From Rubrivivax sp. (lineage in GTDB: Bacteria > Pseudomonadota > Gammaproteobacteria > Burkholderiales > Burkholderiaceae_C): a DNA stretch of 64,000 bases. The stretch is taken from positions 36,145-100,144 of the forward strand of contig JAIXYO010000017.1 of NCBI GenBank assembly GCA_027490215.1. Reading direction: 5' to 3'. Below the pieces are notes generated by a model that saw nothing but the letters and a program-made list of their open reading frames with translations, did not search any database and was not told the origin of the DNA. This document shows, piece by piece, positions 8,282 to 16,759 of this stretch. A program made the translations under genes and the position numbers. Numbering within the stretch: the stretch's first letter is position 1; every line of letters begins with the position of its first letter.

Positions 8282-9591
8282 TCTTCGACACCGCCGGCGC
8301 GGGCTCGGCCCTTGCGCTTGTGTTCAGCATCGGCTTCGTGTTGCTGTGTCTCGCGGCCGGAGCATGGTTGCTGCGACGATTGCGTCAACTGGAGGCAGAA
8401 GTCTCTGAACTACGGCAGCAGCACGCCCATGCCGCGACGCTGGCGCGAGCGCTCGATGTCTGGCAATGGCGCACGGACGCCCGCCACCGGTTACTGACCC
8501 TGGACGCACCGATGGGTTGCGCCAAGTCGTCCGGTGTCGATACTGCACCCCGGAGCTTGGAGAACCTCTGGGTGCATTTCGCTGGGATCGACCCGGGAAC
8601 CGGCGACCTGTGCCCGACTCGGCATGCCTCCCTGAGACAGCGCATTGAGGCGCAGCAGGCCGTCGAGGATGTCTGGGTCAGTCACCGCACCACCGATGAT
8701 TCGGTGCAGACCGGTCTGCTGCGTGCCCTGCCCGCGCACGACCCCAGGGGCGCCTTCATTGGCCATGTCGGCACATTGCGTGAATGTCGGGTTGACGCCC
8801 TGCCCGCGGCTGGCCCGCAGTCATGCGCCACAGGATCGAGCCAGACCCTCGCGCAGGTCGAAGCCTCGCGACCTCCCACCATGCCATCGCTGACGCCGTT
8901 GGCCATCCCGATCGAGAACGATGCGGACTCGTTCAGCTACACGGTATCGCATGATCTTCGGGCGCCGATTCGCGTTGTCGAGGGCTTCACCAAGATCGTC
9001 AAGGAAGATTACGGCCGGCTGCTCGACCGCATCGGCAACGACCACCTCGATCGCGTGCTCGGCGCTGCGGCGCGGATGAACAGCATGATCGATGCCCTGC
9101 TGGCGCTATCGCAACTGTCTTCCAAGCCGGTGTCGCGACAGCCTGTCAACCTGTCACAGTTGGCACACTTCGTCATCGATGACCTGCGACGGCAATCGCC
9201 CGATCACAAGGTGAAGGTCCACATCGATCCGGCGATGCAAGTTCAGGGCGACCCGACACTGTTGCGAGTAGTGCTCGAGAACCTGCTCGGCAACGCCTGG
9301 AAGTACACCGGCAAGTGTGCCGAGCCGCAGGTGTGGTTCGAGCGCTGCAAAGACTCTGCAACGCCCACCTTTACCGTTCGCGACAACGGTGCCGGATTCG
9401 ACATGCGATTTGCCGACCGCTTGTTTGGTGTCTTCCAGCGCCTGCACAGCGCCAGCGAATTCCAGGGAACTGGCGTTGGCCTGGCCTCAGTCCGACGGAT
9501 CGTGCACAAGCACGGCGGTGAGGTGTGGGCCGAATCCGAGGTAGGGCAAGGGGCAAGCTTCCATTTCTCGCTGGTACCGCTGTCGAACTGA
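8278..9591 (+). CDS. Membrane-anchored sensor histidine kinase
   Basis: This is a 437-residue kinase. One N-terminal membrane helix (about residues 10-32, SALALVFSIGFVLLCLAAGA) and a short coiled coil precede a PAS-like region. HisKA carries phospho-acceptor H225 in SYTVSHDLRAPIRVVEGF, and the ATPase domain has ENLLGNAWKYTG (N box), DNGAGFD (G1) and GTGVGLASVRRIVHKHGG (G2). The HisKA sequence resembles bacteriophytochrome-type kinases, but there is no chromophore domain. The ATG at 8278 is chosen because AGGAC lies about 8 nt upstream and it overlaps the small ORF. No receiver domain is fused. A partner regulator is not obvious: the neighbouring ANTAR regulator is convergent and better matched to the HisKA_2 kinase. 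Confidence 0.9.
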   Translation: MIFDTAGAGSALALVFSIGFVLLCLAAGAWLLRRLRQLEAEVSELRQQHAHAATLARALDVWQWRTDARHRLLTLDAPMGCAKSSGVDTAPRSLENLWVHFAGIDPGTGDLCPTRHASLRQRIEAQQAVEDVWVSHRTTDDSVQTGLLRALPAHDPRGAFIGHVGTLRECRVDALPAAGPQSCATGSSQTLAQVEASRPPTMPSLTPLAIPIENDADSFSYTVSHDLRAPIRVVEGFTKIVKEDYGRLLDRIGNDHLDRVLGAAARMNSMIDALLALSQLSSKPVSRQPVNLSQLAHFVIDDLRRQSPDHKVKVHIDPAMQVQGDPTLLRVVLENLLGNAWKYTGKCAEPQVWFERCKDSATPTFTVRDNGAGFDMRFADRLFGVFQRLHSASEFQGTGVGLASVRRIVHKHGGEVWAESEVGQGASFHFSLVPLSN

Positions 9592-9616
9592 TCCCGCGCG
9601 CAACCGGGGCATGGCC

Positions 9617-10255
9617 TCAGAGGTCGGCCGCATCCGACAACCGCTCAACCGCTTCCAGCAGCCGTTCGGCCTCGGCACCCACGGCCAGACCGTTCGCCGC
9701 AGCCATGCGCTGAAGACGATCGCAGGCTGCAGCGCGGGCCAGCGAGTAGCGGTGCATCAGCACGCCGACCGCCATCGCTTCGACCGGCGACAACGCATCA
9801 ATTCGCCCCGCTGCCTTTGATGGTGCGACGGCGACGGGAGTGATCGCTGCCGAAGATGACGCCTTCAACCGCGCAAACACCGCCTGCACTGCCGGGACGA
9901 TCTGGCCGATGTCCAGCGGTTTGACCAGGTAATCAACCGCCCCGAGTTCATGGACCTGGCGCACTGTGTCCTCGTCGGTGAACGCCGACAGGAACATGAA
10001 GGGCATCTTGCAGTAGTCGCGCAGATAGGCGGCGACATCAAAGCCGCTCATGCCCTCCATGCGGATGTCGAGCAGTGCGAGATCGGGCCGGTGCTCGCGT
10101 GCAAGCAGGATCGCGTCATCGCCATTGTCGGCGTCGATCACGTCGTAGCCGGCCTGTGTCAGGCCGTGGGCCAGCGTCGCCAGCACAAGCCGGTCGTCGT
10201 CCACCACGAGGATTTTGCCGCCCACCTCGGACGGCGCTTGCTCAAAGGCCAACAC
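9617..10255 (-). CDS. ANTAR-domain response regulator (RNA-binding antiterminator type)
   Basis: This 212-residue regulator has an N-terminal receiver (about 13-128, acceptor D63 in LALLDIRMEGMSGFD, with the conserved K in DYLVKPLD) and a C-terminal three-helix ANTAR domain (about 150-207: AVGVLMHRYSLARAAACDRL). ANTAR proteins such as EutV, NasR and AmiR bind paired RNA hairpins to prevent termination. The gene follows the HisKA_2 kinase on the same strand with a 124-bp gap, matching the known EutW/EutV-type pairing of HisKA_2 kinases with ANTAR regulators. Targets are not visible in this window. The first 12 residues precede the receiver and the start could be slightly different. Confidence 0.88.
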   Translation of the reverse strand: MLAFEQAPSEVGGKILVVDDDRLVLATLAHGLTQAGYDVIDADNGDDAILLAREHRPDLALLDIRMEGMSGFDVAAYLRDYCKMPFMFLSAFTDEDTVRQVHELGAVDYLVKPLDIGQIVPAVQAVFARLKASSSAAITPVAVAPSKAAGRIDALSPVEAMAVGVLMHRYSLARAAACDRLQRMAAANGLAVGAEAERLLEAVERLSDAADL

Positions 10256-10282
10256 AATTCCCCTGCAACTTCAAAACGACCC

Positions 10283-10300
10283 TCCCGCCCACGAGCGGGA
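10283..10300 (-). other. Short hairpin between the HisKA_2 kinase and the ANTAR regulator
   Basis: In the 124-bp gap between the kinase stop and the regulator start, TCCCGC and GCGGGA form a 6-bp stem with a 6-nt loop. On the transcribed (minus) strand the loop reads TCGTGG and no T-run follows, so it is not a standard terminator. It also lacks the AGnnnG loop pattern reported for ANTAR targets. It could tune expression between the two genes, or be chance. Confidence 0.25.
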
Positions 10301-10379
10301 AGAAGCCGCTGGATACATGCGCTCCGCAGCGCCACACGATTCTGTCCGAAAGCGAAACGGCTGAACAGCGCAGCCAGGT

Positions 10380-13300
10380 TCAATCCGCTGTCTTTCGACG
10401 CGCGGCATTCATGACACCGGGCGCCACGATGCTCACGGTCGCGACCACATGGTCGCCATCCTGTTCGATGCCAAGCTGCGCGCAACGCCTCGGAAGCAAA
10501 GCACGCACCAGGCCGAGCCCGGAAACTCCGCCGGGCACGCGAGCAAGGTTGAAGTCGTCTGCCAGACGCGCTTGGTTGCGAATCACGATGCGGACACCGC
10601 TCTCCTCGCACACCAGCATGCATTCCACGGTGTGCAGCGCGGCCTCACCAAGGTCGGCCGCTGGATGCTGGATTGCGCTGTGCTTGACCGCGTTGGTCAG
10701 CAGTTCATTGATGGTCAGTGCAATCGGGATCGATTCGGCCTCGGGCAGCACCCACTGCGCGGGGTTGTCGCCTCTCACCACGAATCTGATCGGGTGCCCA
10801 AACGTGCGCTGCACCGAACCGGCAATCGCTTCCACGACCCCAGTCACTTGCAGCGGCCCACCCGCACCGACCTGCAGCCCATAGACCTGGGCAATCGCCT
10901 GGACCTGGCCCACCACCTCGGACATGGCCGTCGCCATCTCCGGTTTGCGAGTAGCAATCTGCTGCAACAGACCGGCGACGCCCTGGAGATTGTTCTTGAT
11001 GCGGTGGTGTACTTCCTTGACCAGCATCTCGCGCTGTGCGATCGCCTCGTCGAACTTCGCCTGCTCTGCCGCTCTTTGCTCGGTCACGTCCGTTGCGACC
11101 AGCAATAACTGATCGGGGGCTTGGCCAGGCGCCGCCAGCGGCAGATAGCGCGCATCCCAGACACGCACCTCGCCGTTCATCGGAATCTGGTACTCGCGCT
11201 GTGTGACGCTGCTGGCGCGCAGCGCCAGCTCCATGTCCAGGCGCCGCTGTGAGGCCAGTTCGGGTTCGAAGATATCTTCGGGGCTGCACCCCACCAGCTC
11301 ATCGATGTTCCGATCGACACTGCGTGCGGCAACCAGATTGGCCTGAAGGATCGTCAACGTGCGAGCATCGCGCACTGTGATGGCCATTGGCGCAGCCTCG
11401 ATGATGCGCTGCAGTGAGGCCTGAGCCTCCGCGATGCGGGCCTCGGCCTGACGGCGCCGCTCGATGTCAAGCAGCGCGTAGGTCAGCTGCCGTCCACGCG
11501 ATTCGCGGCCAGTGACCACCGCATTGCCGACGACCCAGAATTCACGCCCGTCGCGGGCCTTGACACGGCACTCGAAGGTCTCGGCCTCACCCTCGATCAG
11601 GTCGTCCAGGTACTGAGTTCGGCGAAACGGGTGATCTGGCTCGGGCGTGGCGACAGTGCTGATCGGCTGGTCGATGAAGTCGCCCAGGTCAGCGCCGAAC
11701 ATGCGTCGCGCCGAGCGGTTCATCCACTCGATCCCTCGCGGCCCGACCGTCACGATGCCGACCAGAACCGAATCAAGAATCGCCCGTGTGCGGTTGGCCT
11801 GCAACGCCACCGCATGCTCGGCGCGATGCCGCGCATCGACATTGACGAACGACGCGATGATGCCGCCGGCGGGGTCGTCACCCACCAGACGGGTACTGAT
11901 CTGAACCCAGACGACCCGCCCGTCGCGCTGGTGCAGCTGCCGTTCGCCGATCCAGCGACCATGCAGTTGAAGCGCGTTCTGTTCCTGCGCCGACAGACGC
12001 TCATGCTCTTCGGCATCGGCATAGAGTGAGCGCAGCGGCAAGCCCTGCAGCTCGGCAGCCGGGTAGCCTGCAAGCTGGGCGAGCGCATCGTTGGCACGCT
12101 GCAGCACGCCGTCACGCACGAAGGCGATGCCCACCTCGGACAGGCTGAACATCAGCTCGCGGTCGCGTGCCAACTGCTCCAACTCGACCTGCTGCGCCTT
12201 CAGACGTGTGATGTCGGACAGCACCGCAATCGCCTCGATCTGCTGGGTTACCGGGCCGGTGCGCCGCACAGACAACGCATACCAGCGCAGCGGCTGATCG
12301 CTCGCCGATCCTGCGGCCGGGTCCATCGAAAACTCGGTCTCGAAGATCAAGCCTGCGGTCAGAGCCTGCAATGTGTCTGCTGCGATGCGCTGACCTTGTG
12401 GCGAGCTGCCGAACAACTCCGAAATACCACTGCCAGCGATACCCACCGAAGGCAACCCCAGCATCGCCTCGAATCGGCGGTTGCAGCGCACCAGTACATT
12501 GCCGCGGATGTAGGCGATACCGGCAGAGGTGCTTTCCAGGATCGTCGTGAGCTCGCGCAGCAGTTGCTCGCTGCGCTGCTGCGTCTGATGCTGCTCGGTG
12601 ATGTCCAGTGTCACCACCGAGGTCGTGCGTTTGCCAGAAGCCAGCGTGGCTGGCTCGACACGGGTCAGCAGCCATCGAAGACCCAACTGAGGGTGTCGGA
12701 TGGCATATCGAACCTCGGCTCGCTGCGCGGTGCGCAGGGCCTGCTGCAGTGCGTCGTAGTCAGCCAGCGATTCGTCGGCCACGATGTCGCGGCTGATCGA
12801 CTGCAGGGCCGCAGAGGCGGGCGTCACACTCGAATCGGGTCGTGCGTCCGCAGGCTTCGAGGACTGCCGTTGACGCACCCAGCCAGACGTTTCCTGGAAG
12901 GTCGCGAGACCGACGCCAGCCGTGTCCATCAGCGCGCCGATCTGCATTTGTGCCAGGTCGCGCTCTTCCTCGATGCTGCGGTCTTCCAGGATGGCCATGT
13001 GGCGTCGCGCGCCACCCGGCGTGGTGTAGCAGCGAACGATGGAGCGCAGCCGACGCAATCCACCCTGAGGCTGCGGCAACCAACCCTGCGTAACCACCGG
13101 TTTGGCCGAGGGCTGGAGGTCGGGCGATGGGCCACTGTCGGTCCAGCCCAGCAACTGGCGCAACTCGGGCGAGGCATCGGCGAGCACCGCGGGAACCGCG
13201 CCGGCGAGCGCATCAAAAGCGGGGTTGGTCCGCACCAGCAAACCCGCCTCGTCGAACAGAACCATGCCGATCGGACTCAGGTCGAACCAGTCGTCAATCT

Positions 13301-14135
13301 CGCGAGCCGAGCGGTCGGCTCGCTCCCGGGCAATGTGCTCTGCCGTGCTGTCCTGCAGCACCGACATGGCAAACACGCGGTCATTCTCGTCGGCGAGCAC
13401 GCTGCGAGTCGCGCGGAACCAGCGCTCGCGGCCATCGGCGGCAACGATGCGACGGCTCACCAACGCCGGCTCGGCGTCTCGGTCGCCGGACTCTTGCCAG
13501 CGTTCACGCAGCCCCAGGCTGCTGGCGCGGTCTTCTTCGGGTTCGAGCGCCACAGGATCGCTCCCGATCAGTTGCTCTCGCGGATAGCCACTGAAGGCGA
13601 CGAAGGCCGGATTCACGTCGACGATGCGCCAGCGCGTGTCCTGCAACATGGCTGGGAAGGGCGAATGCCACAGCACCTGCATCAGCTCGGCAATCACCGG
13701 GCCGCTGATGGTGGACGGTGGCAACGCGCCGGCGGGCGCCGGGTCTCGCCATTGCAAGCGCAACGCATAAAGGCCCGAGCCCAGGACTTGCCAAGCAACA
13801 TCAGCAGCGCAGCCATCGGACATCACCGCTGCCGGTGGCAAAACGGCGGCCGCGCCACGCGACGAGGTTGCGGCGCGTGAATTCGCGTGGCCCGGTATGC
13901 GCATGGCGCCAGGCGAAGTGGTGATGGCGTGGCGCAACCAATCCACCAACGCAGTACCGAGCACGCCCTGCCATTCCGTCAACGCGACGCCGACTGCGCA
14001 GGGCATGCGGCGCAAGGCCGCGGTGTTGGCGAACGTCACGTGGCCGCGGCGATCGAACAGCAAGACACCTTCATTGAGGTGATCGAAAAACTGTTCAAGG
14101 GCGGGCTGGCTGGCGACAAGATCCATCGCACTCAC
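10380..14135 (-). CDS. Large soluble multi-PAS sensor histidine kinase (HisKA_2 type)
   Basis: This 1251-residue protein has no membrane segment or signal peptide. About seven or eight tandem PAS-like domains fill the first 1000 residues (for example LWHSPFPAMLQDTRWRIVDV, DLSPIGMVLFDEAGLLVRTN, ILESTSAGIAYIRGNVLV, ILDSVLVGIVTVGPRGIEWM, IIEAAPMAITVRDARTL). The kinase core is HisKA_2, with the phospho-acceptor near residue 1042 in VKEVHHRIKNNLQGVAGLLQ and the ATPase N box LTINELLTNAVKHSA. It lacks the canonical GxGxGL but has SGLGLVRALLP. It should sense cytosolic redox or small-molecule cues through PAS domains and phosphorylate the downstream ANTAR regulator. Ligands cannot be read from sequence. 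Confidence 0.9.
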   Translation of the reverse strand: MSAMDLVASQPALEQFFDHLNEGVLLFDRRGHVTFANTAALRRMPCAVGVALTEWQGVLGTALVDWLRHAITTSPGAMRIPGHANSRAATSSRGAAAVLPPAAVMSDGCAADVAWQVLGSGLYALRLQWRDPAPAGALPPSTISGPVIAELMQVLWHSPFPAMLQDTRWRIVDVNPAFVAFSGYPREQLIGSDPVALEPEEDRASSLGLRERWQESGDRDAEPALVSRRIVAADGRERWFRATRSVLADENDRVFAMSVLQDSTAEHIARERADRSAREIDDWFDLSPIGMVLFDEAGLLVRTNPAFDALAGAVPAVLADASPELRQLLGWTDSGPSPDLQPSAKPVVTQGWLPQPQGGLRRLRSIVRCYTTPGGARRHMAILEDRSIEEERDLAQMQIGALMDTAGVGLATFQETSGWVRQRQSSKPADARPDSSVTPASAALQSISRDIVADESLADYDALQQALRTAQRAEVRYAIRHPQLGLRWLLTRVEPATLASGKRTTSVVTLDITEQHQTQQRSEQLLRELTTILESTSAGIAYIRGNVLVRCNRRFEAMLGLPSVGIAGSGISELFGSSPQGQRIAADTLQALTAGLIFETEFSMDPAAGSASDQPLRWYALSVRRTGPVTQQIEAIAVLSDITRLKAQQVELEQLARDRELMFSLSEVGIAFVRDGVLQRANDALAQLAGYPAAELQGLPLRSLYADAEEHERLSAQEQNALQLHGRWIGERQLHQRDGRVVWVQISTRLVGDDPAGGIIASFVNVDARHRAEHAVALQANRTRAILDSVLVGIVTVGPRGIEWMNRSARRMFGADLGDFIDQPISTVATPEPDHPFRRTQYLDDLIEGEAETFECRVKARDGREFWVVGNAVVTGRESRGRQLTYALLDIERRRQAEARIAEAQASLQRIIEAAPMAITVRDARTLTILQANLVAARSVDRNIDELVGCSPEDIFEPELASQRRLDMELALRASSVTQREYQIPMNGEVRVWDARYLPLAAPGQAPDQLLLVATDVTEQRAAEQAKFDEAIAQREMLVKEVHHRIKNNLQGVAGLLQQIATRKPEMATAMSEVVGQVQAIAQVYGLQVGAGGPLQVTGVVEAIAGSVQRTFGHPIRFVVRGDNPAQWVLPEAESIPIALTINELLTNAVKHSAIQHPAADLGEAALHTVECMLVCEESGVRIVIRNQARLADDFNLARVPGGVSGLGLVRALLPRRCAQLGIEQDGDHVVATVSIVAPGVMNAARRKTAD

Positions 14136-14206
14136 CGCAGACGCGTTCGCAAGGTCATGCCCGCGAATCTATCGCTTCGTCCATCAATCTGGCGATTGGC
14201 ACAGCG

Positions 14207-15418
14207 TCAGTCGATGTCAGCGGCCAAGGCCAGCGCGCGCAATTCGGCCTCGTTGATTTCACGCACGCCCATCATCAGGGCATCTGCACATTCGCGGAAG
14301 TCGTAAAGTGACTCAGCTTCGATCGCCTTCACCAGGTTGAAGTACGGCACGTAAGGGCCGGTGCCGTCGATCAGCGTTTCGTGGACGAGCTGCGGCACGG
14401 GGATTGTTTGCAACAGCTCGGCGAGTGGTTGCTGGAACAGGCGATCGAGCAGAGAGAAAACGCCGCAGATGAACAGCTCGCTGCGCATCTCGGCATCGCC
14501 GCCGGTATTGCGCGCCAGTTCTTCCATCAGCAGGCCCCGTCGCACTGAGGCGAACATCGCAGCGCGCATGTTGGGCTCCTTGCTGGCAGTGGCAAGCAAC
14601 AGCGCAAGCCAGCGCTTGAGACGCTTGTAACCCAGCAGCATCAGCGCATGGCGGAACGAACTGACCTCAACCGACAGCCCGAAGGCCGCTGAATTGATGT
14701 ATCGCAGCACCTTGAACCCGAGCGATGGGTCTCGCTTGAGAGTGTTTTCCAGCTTTTCGGCCGACTCTTCTGCGTCAACCAGGCGAATCAGTTCGACGAC
14801 CGTCTGCAGGTCGATCGGCGTTGGAGGCGCGCGGCCGCCCTTTGGACGCTCAGTGACTTCATCGCCGATTGGCCACCCCAACACAGCCACCGCACCACGG
14901 CTGAACGCACTGTCCATGTCCGCAGCCGTGTTGATACCGGCAAGCACGTGGGGGATGGTGCGCGACACGCCGACTGGCGCGACGCCAGCGATTGCAACGC
15001 GCCGATCGTCCGACAGGTCAATGATCGACTGCGTGAAGCACGGCAGCACCTCCCGCGGCAGATCCTTCAAAGGGCGCCCCTTGAGCATCAGCGTCGTGCC
15101 GTGTGCGTGCAAGGCGACGATAGCGGCGGTGTTCACTGGATCTGCCGCCATGAACGCTGGCACTTCCACCATCAGATTGGCAGAGGGTGAGGTCTGCAGC
15201 AAATCCTGCAACAGGCTTTCGCTCGTGACATTCAATGAGACCCGGCCGCCGTTGGCTGGCCAAACCGATGCGACCGCCTGAAGCAGCTCCCTTGCGTCCA
15301 GTGGCATATCGGGACGCAAGGGGAACACCGTCAACCGGGTCGCGGTGACCGCACGGTTGCGGTCGATGAAGGCCGAATAGCCCAGCGCCACGTGACCCAG
15401 TATCTCGGCTTCCAACAC
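14207..15418 (-). CDS. HDOD-domain signalling protein with degenerate EAL-like N-terminus
   Basis: This is a 403-residue protein. The C-terminal half (about 195-390) is an HDOD domain, recognised from LKRDPSLGFKVLRYINSAAFG and FRHALMLLGYKRLKRWLAL. It lacks the catalytic HD pair. The N-terminal half resembles the EAL-like module of YuxH/CdgJ-type proteins but has none of the catalytic EAL residues. Such EAL-HDOD proteins usually act as non-enzymatic adaptors in motility and c-di-GMP pathways. The GTG start is supported by TAGGAG about 6 nt upstream. Its position right after flgL, on the same strand, suits a link to flagellar function. Confidence 0.8.
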   Translation of the reverse strand: MLEAEILGHVALGYSAFIDRNRAVTATRLTVFPLRPDMPLDARELLQAVASVWPANGGRVSLNVTSESLLQDLLQTSPSANLMVEVPAFMAADPVNTAAIVALHAHGTTLMLKGRPLKDLPREVLPCFTQSIIDLSDDRRVAIAGVAPVGVSRTIPHVLAGINTAADMDSAFSRGAVAVLGWPIGDEVTERPKGGRAPPTPIDLQTVVELIRLVDAEESAEKLENTLKRDPSLGFKVLRYINSAAFGLSVEVSSFRHALMLLGYKRLKRWLALLLATASKEPNMRAAMFASVRRGLLMEELARNTGGDAEMRSELFICGVFSLLDRLFQQPLAELLQTIPVPQLVHETLIDGTGPYVPYFNLVKAIEAESLYDFRECADALMMGVREINEAELRALALAADID

Positions 15419-15476
15419 AAGAACTCCTACACAGTGGAAAGGCTCACCCCGCAGCCTCGTGCGCCATCTGACTCGG

Positions 15477-16706
15477 TCAGGGATTGACGTACTGGAACAG
15501 CGACAACTTCTGAATTGTGGAATACGTTCTCAGAGCTGCATCGTAGCCGTTCTGCTTGAGCTGGAAATCGGTCAGCGCCTGCACCATGTCCAAGTCTTCG
15601 GCGTTCGAGCGCTGGACCTGCGCGTCCAGCTTTTCGGCTGACAACCGGTCCGTCACACCGTCGATGCGATTGAGCACGTCGCCGGCCGCTGAGCGCGCCG
15701 CGCTCAGGGTGCTCAGGCTGGCATCGACGTTGCGCAAAGCGTCGGATGTTCCCTGCGCCCGCTGCGCACCGGTCAGCCCGATCTGCTTCAGGTTGGCCAC
15801 CGCCTGGTCGAGGACAGCGAAAACGCTCAGGGTCGGCGTGGAAGGCGTGATCTCGAACTGATCGCCCGCCACCGGTGCGCCCGAAATGTTGACGCTGGTC
15901 CCATGCAGATCGATCGCCCGGCCGCTGCTGAAGACGCCGGTGCTCTCGGTGGTCACGACGCTTGGCGTCGCCAGTGGAAAACTCTCGACGGTGTAATCGG
16001 TGGCGGTGGTGAAGCGAATGCGGTAGCCGGTATCCGGAACCGGAAACAGCTGCGACGGGTCGCTCACACTGCCGGAATCGATCCATGCGCCGCTGACCGG
16101 CTGGCCGGTGACATTGTTGCCAGCGGCGCTGGTCAGGAAGACGCCGTTACCACTCATTGAAGACAGCCAGGCCGCCTGACCATCGGTGCTCAATGGCAAC
16201 GCGGTATCGACATCGGTGAGGGTCTGGCCGGGAATACCGCGAAAGATAACGCCACCAGGCGTATCGACAAACGGGGACTGGTTCGAACCCTGGCCGCCAA
16301 ACAGATAGGTGCCGGCTCCGTCTGCACGATTGGCCACCTGAAACAGCTGGTCACGCAAGCCTTGAATCTTGTTGGCCTGAATCGCCCGCTCGGCATCGCT
16401 GTAACTCGCATTGCCGGCTGCGACCAGCGCTTCGCGCGCCTGCGACAGCCATTCATTGGCATCGCGCAGAGCGCTTTCGGTCTGACCCATCAGCACCTTG
16501 CTGGCGTCGACGCCGCGCTTCGACGCATCACTGCGGGATTCCACTGCCAGCGCCCGTTCGGCACGTGCAGCCGCAGCGGGATCATCACTTGCCCTGAGCA
16601 CACGCTTGCCACTGCTCAGTCGAGCCTGCGCATCGCTGAGGCCTTGCTGCCGAAGCTGCAGGTTGTCGATCGTCGTGGCGTAGCTGCTGGCGGTGGTGAT
16701 GCGCAT
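15477..16706 (-). CDS. flgL: FlgL, hook-filament junction protein (HAP3)
   Basis: This is a 409-residue flagellin-like protein beginning MRITTASSYATTIDNLQLRQ and ending with the flagellin-type C-terminal helix (LTDFQLKQNGYDAALRTYST). FlgL joins the filament to FlgK at the hook tip and is exported through the flagellar type III system. It lies 53 bp downstream of flgK, in the usual flgK-flgL order. The variable middle (about 130-290) is rich in G, S and T, as expected for the surface-exposed part. Confidence 0.93.
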   Translation of the reverse strand: MRITTASSYATTIDNLQLRQQGLSDAQARLSSGKRVLRASDDPAAAARAERALAVESRSDASKRGVDASKVLMGQTESALRDANEWLSQAREALVAAGNASYSDAERAIQANKIQGLRDQLFQVANRADGAGTYLFGGQGSNQSPFVDTPGGVIFRGIPGQTLTDVDTALPLSTDGQAAWLSSMSGNGVFLTSAAGNNVTGQPVSGAWIDSGSVSDPSQLFPVPDTGYRIRFTTATDYTVESFPLATPSVVTTESTGVFSSGRAIDLHGTSVNISGAPVAGDQFEITPSTPTLSVFAVLDQAVANLKQIGLTGAQRAQGTSDALRNVDASLSTLSAARSAAGDVLNRIDGVTDRLSAEKLDAQVQRSNAEDLDMVQALTDFQLKQNGYDAALRTYSTIQKLSLFQYVNP

Positions 16707-16759
16707 GGCAAGGTCTCGATCGATGGAAGTTAACGGGTCAGCTCAAGGCAGGTGCAGCG

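Noticed and set aside
10283..10300. Hairpin before the ANTAR regulator as an ANTAR target site
   Set aside because: There is only one stem, the loop does not match the AGnnnG pattern and no terminator follows.
12396..13880. 494-residue plus-strand open frame
   Set aside because: Antisense shadow of the multi-PAS kinase, which has recognisable domains along its whole length. No domain or ribosome site on this strand.
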